A DNA stretch of 64,000 nucleotides, from assembly GCA_025890175.1 (NCBI GenBank), contig JANPYM010000015.1:543025-607024 (forward strand), in the 5' to 3' direction. Source of the DNA: Ciborinia camelliae (lineage: Eukaryota; Ascomycota; Leotiomycetes; Helotiales; Sclerotiniaceae). The notes beneath the pieces are model-generated. The model was given only the letters and a program-made list of their open reading frames with translations. It did no database searches and was not told the DNA's origin. Positions 22,887 through 34,546 of this stretch are shown here, piece by piece (the first letter of the stretch is position 1; the number at the start of each line of letters is the position of its first letter). Both the position numbers and the translations under genes were made by a program.

Positions 22887-25274
22887 TGTAAACTACCCTC
22901 CAGTTTCTTGAGTGTTTCGGATCCATGGGCTAGGCGTTTGTGCAAGACTTTATATAATCATACACGTATCTTTCTTTTCAGCAGCTGTTTTTTTACTCAT
23001 TCATAGCGTAAATCACATATAGGATTAATTCACTGATTGTTTATAAAATATTAGCAATACACCCGCAGTTTTATATTGTGTTGCGGTACCAGGTAATTGG
23101 CATTTATGTTACACTTTCATGCATAACATGACATATGGCTATCTGATTGGACAGGCGATGCGCAATATGACTAGGGTAAATAGGTTCCTTGACCCCTACA
23201 GTGTTACTCTATCTACCGTATCTACCGCCGCTCGTGTAATATTTTAACTCGCTCGTGTAACGCTCTAAACTGATTAATCCAATTCATTGGCCCACTCTTC
23301 CAGAGTCCAATGAGAATAATTGTTGGGCAAATTTGTTATTGGCTGATAGCATCTACTCAGGAGCAACAGCATCATAAAGGTTTCTTTAGGCTAAATAGAA
23401 CGGGGAATTTTGAGGTTATTGCGGAAATTGTAAATTCAAAATAACAATGACAATGTAACATCCCTAAGCATCTGACTTCTAAGTAGGTAGCGGGCCGAAG
23501 ATATTTCGTTGACGTCGGCTTTGCTTTGCGTGACGGAGGGCAGGGGGCCGACTTTCGGATCTGTAAAGAAAGGGGGCCGGGTATATATTAAAGCGGAGAT
23601 AATATTTCCCCATTCGAAGCTATGCCCTAGTGTATGGCCATGGCCAAGAGAATAGTAGTAGGGCTAAAAGCTTGCGAATGTCTAGACTCTCCGGCTATCA
23701 AGGTATCTGGGCGAAGCTACTGTTCTAGTCTGTAGCTAGCACTTTTAAAATAGCATTGGATTTCGAATTTTGGATATGTATCTGCTGGGATTCATTCATG
23801 CGTTTTTCTGACTTAGGAAGACTGTTTGTTCTCTTGTTTCATCCCCGGCTGCTACTCTGACTCGGGGTGCCGTGGTAGAATTCCAATCTATTGGTAGCGA
23901 ACAATTCTCCAAAAAAAGTATATGTAATCCTCCAAGTAGGCTCAAAAACATGCTGTCATTATTATTATTCTAAGAGACTTTTGACTTTTGGAAAAAGCGG
24001 TCCCGAGCCCTGAACCTCGACCTACCATTGCAACGGTATCCCTTCGAGAAACCTGAGCTATAAATGCTTATTAGGTTTTATTACCCTTTTCTGGAATCAG
24101 GATTCAGAACCGATCAAACTTCAAAGCACTTGCCATCATTGTCATTGCCATTGCCATCTATCGATTTATAACTTGATTTATCCAATGAATATCAGGTTTT
24201 AAGTGGACGCTTACAATGAGCTCTGTTGATCACATCTGATTCATCTTCATCACATATAGCCCACGGTGACTGGGTGACTTTACAATTGATACATAGGTAA
24301 TATTTGATGTCTGTTACCACCTATTACCTATTGAAAACAAGTTATAAAACGGATGACCAATGAAAATGCAGGTGAGCTGTTTACATCTTAGGTACCTATG
24401 GCAGGAAACGAGCGACTCGCGACACGATAAGAAAAACTAAGAGCCTTTCCTTACACAACCAACAACCTCATATCACATCACAAATATCCAACGCTTCCTT
24501 TTCCCTTTTCACAATGAAGCCTGCCACTTGAACGGCTAGGTGTAAGAACCGATCAGATACCTTCAATCTCCATAGGGCACAAATTTATCTTCTATGGGCT
24601 GTAGTAATTCTTCCACTTCAATTTTTGAGTTTGAATCTCTTGGAGACTATCAACTCCCCCCCTTCTGCTTACATTCCAGTTTGGACTACATAGTTCCTGA
24701 GCGCCTCGGACTACATAAGTGCTCATATGTGTCTGTAGGTGTCCATCGACGCCCACGATCTATCGACGCGAGCGCGGTTTCCTTCCGATGCACACATACA
24801 GCGGGAAGTACGCCTACGAAGGCAGAGGTTAGCAACCATCATCTTTCGGAATGTCTGGAGTTTGCTTTCACCTTCAATGATGGGTCATCGGCCTCCCTCC
24901 GAGCTTGTGCTACAAGGAGTTGGACGTCTTGGACCGGCATTCTGGCATTTGTTAGATTGAATAACGATAGTGGGACCGAAATAATTGCCCTAGCCTCTCC
25001 GTGAATGGGTACACGGCAATGGAACCTAAAAACTGTTGCACATTTTCTCTGTTGGCAGTACCAATATCATACTCCCTGCGGTCTATTGTACATGTTTGTC
25101 ATTAGTGTGCTTCTCTGCCCAATCGTTGTTTACTAACTGCTTGACCACTAAATTCTTTTCGTTAGTATTTCAATAACTATATACAAGCTTCAAAGTCTAT
25201 GAAACAATTTGTTACATCTGAGTGGAGATATAAGAGCTTCTTAGTTGGGAAACCGTTCCATGGTGCCTGGATTC
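22887..25274. other. Gene-poor region, proximal part
   Basis: About 2.4 kb with no supported gene. A 136-codon ATG frame at 24594-25004 exists but matches nothing I know. A tRNA-like string on the minus strand at about 23997-24063 does not fold into a proper T stem. Short direct repeats of a ctcgtgtaa-type motif occur near 23229-23265. Confidence 0.5.
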
Positions 25275-26379
25275 TCAAACAATATGAAATTGGAAGCTTA
25301 CGCCACAAGTGTGGAGGGGTATCATTCTATGTTCAATGTCGACAAATCCTGCCGCTCTCATCATGTCTGCAAGTCGGACTGCTATACGAAGATCCTTCAC
25401 ACCATTCAAGCTTTCGAGATATCTAGTGCTCCATTGCCTAAGTGCGTGGGCTTATTGTTTTGGATTATTAGATGTAACTTCTTTGAATTTGACCTACTGG
25501 AGAAACTTACCATCCGTTAAACTTCCATTGTCTGATTGGGCATTGTGGTACAATTCCACCAACTGGCACCACCCTCCAGGTCGAACCACACGTAACATAT
25601 CACGAAGGTAACCAGCCCACCTATTCACATGTATAGCTGCAGCCATCAAGCGACTGTGGACTAGATCGAAGTTGTGGGCTTGAAAGGTGAACCTATTTAA
25701 TGGTGTTAGACTCATTCTAGCTTTATCTCAGAGTACGTACTGATTGTTCAGGTCGTCTACTTGTAAATACAAGTTTTCAGGTACAGTCTCTGGCTGGAAC
25801 GGATAGATATCAATCCCTATAACCTCGCATCCAGGATTCTGCACAGCAACGTCAATGGCCCAGCTGGCAGTTCCATAGCCACAGTCCAAGATTCTTCTAG
25901 GTCTGCTTAAAGTCGGAAACAGCAGACGATTGTCGAACACTCTGTTCAAGACTGCATGCCAAACACGCAGCCTTTCCAGTTCATCCTACATTGATATCTT
26001 AGTTGACTCTCTTCAGGACACTATATGCGGCTGGTCCTATTACCTCATCTATAGGCTGGAAGTAAGAGAAGTTCGTTATGGCATACTGCTGGAAGTCTCG
26101 ATTGTGGTATGTGACCGTTTCGAAATAGCTGTTATTGACTTCGACTGTCTGAGATTCGGGATGGCTGAGTAAAGAATATTTCCCTTAGCGACTTGTTGTT
26201 CGGGGAGCTATACAGTGTATAGTGAGCCTACCTCGCCATTCTCGCTCCTTTTGAAGGTCTAACAAACCAAAGTCGTGTCTTCGTTGTTTCGAAAAGTATG
26301 CTTCGGGGCAGTGGTGGGGTTCAGGAATCCCACAATTTATGTTATTGAGCTTCAATATTTGCAAGAGTTCTTTGAACAA
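25275..26379 (-). pseudogene. SAM-dependent methyltransferase, incomplete at both ends
   Basis: Five exons splice in phase: complement(join(25275..25450,25511..25692,25741..25985,26044..26183,26232..26379)), with introns of 48-60 nt and good donors (GTACGT, GTAAGT). The joined protein has a class I fold: motif I RRILDCGYGTASWAIDVA, EVIGIDIYPFQPE, VDDLNNQ, HNFDLVHSRL, VVRPGGWCQLVELY, then ALRQWSTRYLES and RMIPLHTCG. This is the large fungal family related to LaeA-like and secondary-metabolism methyltransferases; the substrate cannot be told. Two defects: no ATG opens the first exon (a TAA precedes the TTG at 26377-26379), and the frame stops about ten residues after HTCG, where relatives continue for about 60 residues. 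A 6-nt 5' exon with ATG at 26454-26456 is conceivable. No internal stop is present, so decay is recent or the gene is a truncated but expressed form. Confidence 0.6.
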
Positions 26380-29300
26380 TTAGCGACCCACACAATAAGT
26401 CTACAAGATGCTCGACGTTGGGTATGCTTTTTGCAGAGGCACTAATGCACCTTCATTGGTTATTCGTCAACTATTTCGAGTCTGGTTTGACACGTGCATT
26501 AAGCGGTTACTGAAAATTCATAGGGCCGTAGACCCTCCAGGACGTGTATTCATTCCTCCACGAATGGTAGGAACTCCGTGGTGTACGGCATATATCAAGA
26601 GTGAAAGGGACAGTTCAGAACAACAGACAACACCAACAGAAAGCAATTCCTAAGACAAACTTCTATTCTACTGAGGAACCAAAAAAGGCGCGCCTGCCTG
26701 TCAAAATTGCCGGTCTAATTTATTGGGCTGCAACCAAGAAGGTTGTTGGCTGGCTCTTTCGCTTTGCAAGGTTTGGGTACTAGTAAAGTTCTTTCACTCC
26801 CACGTCAACACGGATTAAAACATGAATATGGATATGAAAGGCCAGCGCGGCTTCTCTACGGCTTCTCGAACTCACTCACCAATCAAACTAGAAGCGGGGC
26901 AAGAACGTCTTCAAATTTGCATCGACTAGCCCTAACACGCTGCCTTCGCACGCACCGCAGCTAATTTTGTGTTCTACTCCTGGTCAATCGACCAGGGGCT
27001 AACTGTACTAAGTCAACATTTGTTCATCCCCATGTGATTCTGAATAATATTACAACAATTACAAAGATAGCCAGACCCTGATGTACCGCAGACGAGCACT
27101 CAATGGACTGAGTGCATCCTCTTGAGCCTGTCACGTTGCACTGGTAAAGCTTTAGTTGCGGAAATAAATGGGCGAATGCTATACATTCTATCAAGCTGAT
27201 GATTGTTGATTGCGGCCTTTATAGCAAGATTATGAAACTATGGTGAGAGCATGGCTCGACGCCAAGCATGAGGTATAATAGCTAACCCGTAGCTGAATAT
27301 TACAACAGCAGCAGTCACCTGTTATTTCATTTAAGGCCATGATCTACAGGAAATCTAAGACACAACGTATACGGAATGTTCTGCTGACTGCAGGTTGAAA
27401 TTGCAGGAGACCTATTGTGTGTTATTTTAGATGTGATAATGCCGTTCAAGCAGCAAAATCCGGTTACTGGCTCGGGCCGCCGATTCTTGAATAACAGCAC
27501 AGATCTTCAGCTAATCATTCACCGGTGGTTAACCGGCTATAACATACATTAGGTCCTCTGGCAGTGGAGCCAGACAAAGGAACCGGTTCATTCTAACGAC
27601 ACCCCTCAAATATATCAACCAACGTTGATATCGCATCGAATTACAACCCAGAGCAGAATATGTTCATGTTTTACAAAAACTACATTGGAGACGTATTATA
27701 AGCTTACTGGATGATGGTGAGCCGGAACCACGAATCTACCACACATTTTGGAACAACCGACCTGGGGAAATCCCATACTTGAAGTTTTATGGTTCAGTGA
27801 TGGCACAACTGTGCATCACCTGTGGAACACATTGAACAAACCAACGATTGATGTTTGACCCACTTTGAAGATAGAATAACCTTTACTACCCAATTTTGCC
27901 CCCACAATATAATACGACAATGGCATGCGCTCGGATGCCCGGTACTTCATTGAATCACAAGACAGCGCATATGAAGACCGCATCAACGAACTCCCTTTTC
28001 AAGAGACTAACTTAAGGCTTACAAACTGTAGGTAATCGGTAGCGAACCAAGACCCGTGGCGACGGAAAAAATGATCGGAGAATTTTCATCACCCAGCTAG
28101 GTTTGCAATGCTCTTTCTTTTCTCCACGGTACGCTGCCGTGAGATTCTTCCAGCGTAAGCGGAGGACGACAGAAGCCCAAGCATGCATAAATCCGAGCCA
28201 ATGAAGCTGGTATTGATGCTAAGAGATTCAAATTTGCAATGGCTATGGAGTGAGGGGTTATCTGCCTGGGCATTTCCGGATTTACTCTAAAGTTCTGCTT
28301 CGAGCTCGCCTAGAGCGTACTAAGCTTTTGTTCCTGAATGGATCATCCGATACCCGTTATTTCAGGACGCCCTGGAGATGTATGGGAGCATGGATTCTGA
28401 CTAACATCGAACAATCTTGCTCGGGCCCGTGCCTCCTAGTCGCTGGGGGAAAACTTTTGAGCTATTCCGAGACATTGTGGATGCGTACTTGGCGGTGCGC
28501 GGCAAAAGTGGACTATACCATTTCTTTCTCGTCTGGCCATGAGACAAACAACTACCGAGACAAGACGAGTTCGGGATATTTATGTATAGTAATTCGAATC
28601 CATCATTCGGATGATGAGACGCGTATTCGGCACTGGGATCCGACGGTAGTGGAGGTAAGTGGTGGGACCTGGCGGACCATAATGACGGGACACCCGAGAT
28701 TTGACACGCTTGTTCTGGGGCTGTCTGTATCATTGTATATGTGTACTGGAGGTGTTTTACACTCAGTTCCGTCGTAGCTTCGGAAGTTATGGCCGAGGGG
28801 GGGGATCCACTGATGGGAATTTGAAAACTTGGCCTGAAGGCTTTCTTGGGCTGCAAGTTCTTACAACTTACGTTAGGTAGGTACTTATGATGGGAGGGGG
28901 GGAGTCGGGGGTGACACGTCGCACTTAACCTCCAGGGGTATAGCTCTTCGTGCAAGAAATAACAGGCGGCAATTGGTAGTAATAGAATAACTTTCGTACC
29001 TCGAAAACCTCCTCTGACTTTATTTTAATATGTAAAATAAAAAGAAGCTGATGATTCTTTGGGTATATTTAGATTTTTATTTTACTTACAGTTCATTGAT
29101 TGATTTGAACAGTAACGTTGAATATTTTCAATTCCCGCCTGTTTATTTATTGCTCCCATAGAGAGTATAGTTCATGAATGGAACTGCTTGAAATGGTGAA
29201 ACTATTCAAGACTGATGGGTTAGTTATGTATCTAGATACAAATCTACTCTTGACATTAAGAATAAACAGAAGCTCAATTGCTCTTTTGTATCTTGAAAAT

Positions 29301-29692
29301 ACCAAAATTCATCGATAGTCGATTCAAAAATCAACTTTAAAAGCAACGTTATGGTACGAGTATAGGTTGATTCAGGTCAACTTTTTCCTATGTGTAGCGG
29401 ATATCCCCCCCTCATCTACACTCTTGGCACCGGTATGTTATGGAGACTAGAAATTCATCTTGTTCAGGTTGCAAAGAAAGAAAGAAAGAAAGAAAGAAAT
29501 AAATAAATTCATATTCATGTCTATGGATCATTCTTCCCACTTGCTTTTGGTACGCAACACCTGATACTGCATCTGAATACATTATGCGTGAATGACTAAA
29601 GAAAACCCTCCCCCGAGATCTCCAAAACGCCATGCATAATTCCATTATAGTAAGCTTGAAATAGAATTGTGCCTTGAATGTCAGTGGGTATT
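26380..29692. other. Gene-poor region, distal part
   Basis: About 3.3 kb with no supported gene. Two overlapping open frames on opposite strands (28250-28777 and 28401-28955) begin with GTG and TTG, not ATG, and have no recognisable features. A (GAAA)n microsatellite at about 29473-29508 lies in the NOG1 3' flank. The NOG1 3' untranslated region is probably at the right end. Confidence 0.5.
29473..29508. repeat. (GAAA)n / (TAAA)n microsatellite
   Basis: A run of GAAA units passing into TAAA units, in noncoding DNA just downstream of NOG1. Confidence 0.9.
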
Positions 29693-31815
29693 TTAACGAC
29701 TGTTTGTTTTGCCCATGCTGCGTTTGCCGGAGAACTAATTGCACACGTTTTAGCAAAGTGTTTATCAAGATATTCGCGATGCCATGTTGAGACAAGGTGA
29801 GAGTTATGCATGTAAATAAGAGGGTGAAGGGAGTCAAACATACCAAATGCTTTGGTCTGACACCAGCAACATGCCTATCGGCTTCACCTTGTCTCGCCAT
29901 ACGGTTCATCTTTCTCTGGCCGAGTTTCTGAGCACGCTCAGCCTTTGTCCTAGATTCCTCATTTCCTGCAACACCATCATCTCTTCTGTTTGCCTGACTT
30001 CTTGCTCTGCTCTTAGCACGCATCTTGGCCTCATAATCAGGATCATCGATATCCATAACATCTTCAGTTTGTGCGCGGCTGCGAACTTGGCTGCGGCCTC
30101 TAGATTGGGAGCGGGCACGGGCGACAATAGATGTAGTGTCATGACCAAGAGAGTCGAGGTGATCTTCCATCTCGGAGAGCTTCTTGCGGGTGGCGGAGCG
30201 GGGAATGAGGGCACGGTTCTTGAGGGATTTCTTCATCTTGGCTTCGTTCTTGATGAGTTCGCGTTTCTCGCGGATGAGGTCGGCCTTCATTCGGATCTCG
30301 GCGTCTTCGGCATCCTCGAGGTCATCGTCGGAATCGTAGTATCCTTCTGCCTCGAGCTTTTCTTCTTCCTCTTCCAAGGCGGCCAATTTGGCCTCGATAT
30401 CGGGGTCCACAAAATCGTATACGTTCTTTCCGTCGAAGATTTCGGGAATCTTGTCGTGCTTCCATTCGTCATTCTCGAGCATGTATTTATCCTTCAAGTC
30501 TACATTGTAAACACCAGCTCCACCATTCTCTTCCTCGATATCACGAGCAAGCTTGATGCGCTCTGGGTCGTTTCTGTCATACTTCTTCTTGGCCAAGACA
30601 GCCTCTGGAATGAAAGATTCTCTTACAATACCACCCATAGGTCTCGCAACGTGAATTCTTGCAAGAACATCGCCTAATCTGCCACCAACAGCACCGCTGC
30701 TGTTTGTGCCAGCCTTGAGCTTTTGTGCAACACGATCCGCGATAAGACGCTCACATGCAGCATTCTTTACTTCTTGAACTCCCTCGGCGGTTGTGCAGGA
30801 GAGTTGCAATAACTCAACATCTCCAGGCTTGAGGAGTGCCTGGAGTTGGGCCTGGGTTTCTGGATCCAAGTCTTCAGGGCGTGTCACATCGATCTTGTTG
30901 ATGACAATGAAAACGAGTTTGTTGGCGAAGAGAGGTTTAATACTTTGAAAGAGTTGCATTTGCGCTTGAACTGTGTAACCGCACTGTTCAGACAAATCCA
31001 TAAAGTAAAGAATGGCAGATCTCAAATGCGCAATGGCAGTGATAGATTGCATTTCAATTGTGTTCATCTCTTCCAAAGGATGATCCAATATACCGGGGGT
31101 ATCAATCGCCTGGAATCGAAGATATTTGTAGTCAAAATGACCAACAAACAAACTCTTGGTGGTGAAAGCATATGGCTGAACATCAACATCGGCCCTAGTG
31201 ACACTCTTCAAGAAACTAGACTTTCCAACATTGGGGTAACCACAGATCAAGAGTGTTCTCGTATTTGGGTCGATTGAAGGAAGACGACCGAGATGCTGAC
31301 GAACTTGGTCGAGATACAAGAGAGGATCTTTAAGTCTTCTGCAGATGGTGGCCATTCGTCCCAATGCAGCACGCTTAAGCTGTTTGCATTGGAAAAGGGA
31401 TTGACCATATTTGAGAAGTCGGACATAATCGCGAGAAACAATTTCAATGAGATGTTTAGCGGTTGATAACTGCCCTAAGGCAATTCTGAAATGATCGGCA
31501 TCGTATAGAGTATTGAGGAGATCTTTGTGGAATGGATGGATATCTTGTAATCGTGGGAATCCGTCCAAAATAAGGGAGAGTTTTTCGGAGAAAGTCTCTG
31601 CTGTGAATTTTACCTTTCTGGTGTAGAAACCTGACACGGGTTAGTTACAAATATCGTCGCGGAGGGAGGCAAATAAAATTTGTACCTCTAATTCTGGTAA
31701 TTGCAAATCCTGAACGAATTTGTGTGGGCAATCGTCGCTGTGTTCTGCTCAAAACAATATCGAGAAATTCCTGGGAGGTAGGAACCGGTTGAATGTCCTT
31801 CCATGTGGTCTTCAT
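29693..31815 (-). CDS. NOG1: Nucleolar GTP-binding protein 1
   Basis: Essential GTPase of 60S ribosome assembly, acting on pre-60S particles in the nucleolus and nucleus. Three exons, complement(join(29693..29734,29844..31630,31686..31815)), give 652 residues; yeast Nog1 is 647. Exon 1 gives [20 protein letters not shown] and joins across a 55-nt intron as [14 protein letters not shown], matching the conserved N-domain. The G domain shows G1 GYPNVGKS (174-181), G3 DTPG (220-223) and G4 NKID (288-291). A NOG1 C-domain follows ([33 protein letters not shown]), then an acidic stretch and a Lys/Arg-rich tail. The 42-nt last exon encodes [13 protein letters not shown], the conserved family ending; the 109-nt intron before it would otherwise be read through for about 140 residues. 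It is divergent from URA5. Confidence 0.97.
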
Positions 31816-32711
31816 GATGGGCAAATGGTATCAATGAAGAAATGGAATTGTTGGTGAGGATATTCAAGAACTCGGCTTGAAGTTCTCTCGATAAGAATTT
31901 GGATAATTTTTTCTGCTTAGTGCCTCAGAAAAATAACCGCACTAGTGTATGTATCTTATCGCTCCAGCTAGCCGAGAATTTCCCATTATTTGAATTGGGA
32001 CGGGTGTGGCTATATCCAGCTCCGATCACCTCACACCTCCTTCTACTACCTACCCTATAGGTAGGTAGGTAGTTTCCATATCCATATACATGATTGATTT
32101 ATTATTATAGTACTGGCCAGGTACGTAGTAGGTACTTCTCACTTCAGCAGGAGATGCCAAATATGATATTTTTAAACAAGTAGGAAGGTACCTTATCTAC
32201 CTAACAAACGGATCCTCTCGCTCACATGCATTTTAAAAGCGTCGACTTTGGGTTGAAAAGAACGCACGCGCAGTCAGTCGTTACCTTTTGTATCCTTTGG
32301 GAGAAGGGTTCTTTCCAATAAAGGGTTAATTTTGGAATTTTAATTAAAACTGTTTTTGACGTTTCAATCTTCGAAATCTTCGAAATCTTCAAAGAAAGAA
32401 CTGGATCTAACTGTATATTAAATAATCAATTATCAACTTCACACTGTATTCCATTGATCTGAGATTGAATTCTCCAAACAAACCCCCCATAACGCTGATT
32501 ATCGCGTCACCCTCCGCTCTTTTTTCCCCACCAAAACATTCTAGGTTAAGTGCATCCAATTGAGAGGAGACAAAAAATTTATTTCCCCTCCATGACATAG
32601 ACATTATTCAGGCGACACACAAGAACTCTCAAGTTCCCCTCACACAAGAACTCTTGCACCTCATTTGTTCCTCATCTCACCTCACCTCACCTTACCTCAT
32701 ACACAATCATC
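31816..32711. promoter_or_regulatory. Shared divergent promoter region, NOG1 / URA5
   Basis: 896 bp between two divergent starts. It holds several taggtaggtag/acctac motifs (32045-32075, 32115-32135) and, just before URA5, a tandem ctcacctcacc pyrimidine-rich leader (about 32675-32700), which is common upstream of fungal housekeeping genes. No ORF is supported. Confidence 0.5.
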
Positions 32712-33410
32712 ATGTCCACCCTCTCTCCCTACAAAGCGGAATTCCTCAAAGCCGCAATCGATGGCGGGGTCCTAAAATTCGGCAGCTTCGAATTAAAATC
32801 CAAACGCATCTCCCCCTACTTTTTCAACGCCGGCAATTTCTACCGCGCAGACCTTCTCCGCGCCATCTCTACCGCATATGCAAAGGCCATCATTGAAGCG
32901 CAAGAAGCGAAGCTTCTTGACTTTGATATTGTGTTTGGACCGGCATACAAGGGTATTCCTCTGGCAACAGCTACGGTGGATAAATTGGCAGATTTGGATT
33001 CTAAATACAATACCATGTGCTATTCGTTTGATAGAAAGGAGGCGAAGGATCATGGAGAGGGAGGAAATATTGTAGGAGCCCCGTTGAAGGGAAAGAGGGT
33101 TTTGATTGTGGATGATGTTGTGACTGCTGGGACTGCAAAGAGGGAGGCTATTGATAAGATTCGCAAGGAGGGTGGGATTGTGGCTGGTATTTTGGTCGCA
33201 TTGGATCGGATGGAGAAATTGCCATCGCCAAGCGGAGACGATAGTGCGCCGATGCCAAGTGCGATTGGGGAGATCAGAAAGGAATATGGGATTCCGGTCC
33301 TGGCTATTTTGACATTGGACGATATCATTGGAGGTCTCAATGGCATTGCGTCGGAGGAAAATATCAAGAGTATGGAAGAGTATAGAGCTAAGTACAAGGC
33401 CAGCGATTGA
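32712..33410 (+). CDS. URA5: Orotate phosphoribosyltransferase
   Basis: Converts orotate and PRPP to orotidine 5'-monophosphate plus pyrophosphate, the fifth step of de novo pyrimidine synthesis in the cytosol. Single exon, 232 residues, the usual fungal size. The N-terminus carries [20 protein letters not shown] with the orotate-binding hood. The catalytic flexible loop is [11 protein letters not shown] (108-118) with the key Lys/His residues, and the PRPP-binding motif is [13 protein letters not shown] (130-142). The C-terminal part contains an insert of about 15 Ser/Pro-containing residues near 178-192, also common in filamentous fungi. The ATG at 32712 follows a CATC context. The gene converges on the acetyltransferase gene, with only 139 bp between stop codons. 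Confidence 0.97.
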   Translation: MSTLSPYKAEFLKAAIDGGVLKFGSFELKSKRISPYFFNAGNFYRADLLRAISTAYAKAIIEAQEAKLLDFDIVFGPAYKGIPLATATVDKLADLDSKYNTMCYSFDRKEAKDHGEGGNIVGAPLKGKRVLIVDDVVTAGTAKREAIDKIRKEGGIVAGILVALDRMEKLPSPSGDDSAPMPSAIGEIRKEYGIPVLAILTLDDIIGGLNGIASEENIKSMEEYRAKYKASD

Positions 33411-33549
33411 TAGATCTGATACCCTGTTCCTAAACAAAGATACCCATAAATATGCCATTTCACTGGGCTTCAAAGCTCCTATGCGCCCTTTTCTTCTCGG
33501 GTAACAATGGAGGTCGCGCGTGAACCAAATTTGCAAAAGATATCTTTCT

Positions 33550-34546
33550 CTAACCATAAGCCGTTCGTGCTTCCGGGGTTTTAAGTTCATAAATCTTGAT
33601 ATAAGTTAGCATATATTCAAGGCTTTCAGAAATATGGGACTTACCATATCATACCAGCCGCCACCACCAAATTGAGTTTCACTCTTCCCCTTCTCCATGA
33701 ATCCAAGCATCTTATAAAAATTCACTTTGTGCTGGATAAGGTTTAGTAAAGAATGTCATCTCTAGAGACAGAAGTTGGATAGAGGGCCAACTTACATCAT
33801 GTGCAAGGAGAGCCAGCCTATCAGCAATTCCGGCACCATTCATTTGCTGCATGTACGCAGTCATGAGTATCTTGCCTAGACCTCGTCCTTGAAAAGCTGG
33901 TAAAATCGCAACAGAGTGAAGAACAATCGTTCGTCCATCTTCTTGATGGCCCAGATTTGTACGTGGAGGTTTTGTAGCCTCCCAGCCTTCCGGAACTCCC
34001 ATAGATGCATCCGAAGCCGTCAAGTCATGTGTCTTGGCTGCGATAACATGGCCGATCAAAACACTAATCGCTCCATTCTGACGACTTGTTTCAACGGGAC
34101 GGCCTGTGGCAAGGGTCTCGATTTTGGGATCAGATCCGGGTATCATGGTGCAGAAGATACCCAGGCATAGCTCACCACATCTGGTAAGTCTGTATCTCAG
34201 CTGTTTGGAAGTCAGTCACGTCAAGAATTTCGAAGCAGGTGAAGTTATGATGTGGATCACCAACCTTTTCTCTAGATGCCCTTTCATTTGGATCTGAGAA
34301 AGCGGTATTCTCGAGGGTCAAAACCGACTCTAAATCAGAGATGGTAAGAGGGCGAGTATACGGATGAATATCCCGATGAGAATTGGGATACATGGGGAAG
34401 TTTTTGGTTTGTTGATCTTCAGGTATAATTACAAAACCTCCTTGAACTTCTTGCTGGTCATCGAATTGTCGTGGACTGACTGGATTGGGACTTTCAGATA
34501 TAACAGGTGTTTGAGGTGTATATTCACGTTGGTCGATTTCCGACAT
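33550..34546 (-). CDS. GNAT N-acetyltransferase, AANAT/PAA1-like
   Basis: Four exons, complement(join(33550..33594,33645..33731,33796..34200,34265..34546)), 272 residues; introns of 50, 64 and 64 nt, all in phase zero. The first ~70 residues look disordered. The GNAT fold follows: RPLTISDLESVLTLENTAF, then RLTRCGELCLGIFCTMIPGS, the catalytic-region strand IVLHSVAILP (His near 189) and the acetyl-CoA loop QGRGLGK (198-204). The end has HKVNFYKMLGFMEKGKS and FGGGGWYDM, characteristic of the arylalkylamine/serotonin N-acetyltransferase group that includes yeast polyamine acetyltransferase Paa1. It probably acetylates arylalkylamines or polyamines with acetyl-CoA; the true substrate is not visible. 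The GTTGGT donor of the first intron is a weak one. It is divergent from DDI1. Confidence 0.88.

Noticed and set aside
23997..24063. tRNA-like string on the minus strand (TAGCTCAGG ... GAGGTTCAGGGCTC)
   Set aside because: The T arm does not pair with a 7-nt loop and no acceptor stem closes, so at most it is a degenerate relic.
24594..25004. 136-codon ATG frame beginning MGCSNS
   Set aside because: The start resembles a myristoylation/palmitoylation signal, but the rest has no domain or coding bias that I can see, and it lies in a gene-poor region.
28250..28955. Two overlapping open frames on opposite strands (175 and 184 codons)
   Set aside because: Both begin with non-ATG codons and show no family resemblance; most likely chance frames.
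22887..29692. A secondary-metabolite gene cluster around the methyltransferase
   Set aside because: No polyketide synthase, peptide synthetase, P450 or transporter can be found nearby; only the single damaged gene is present.
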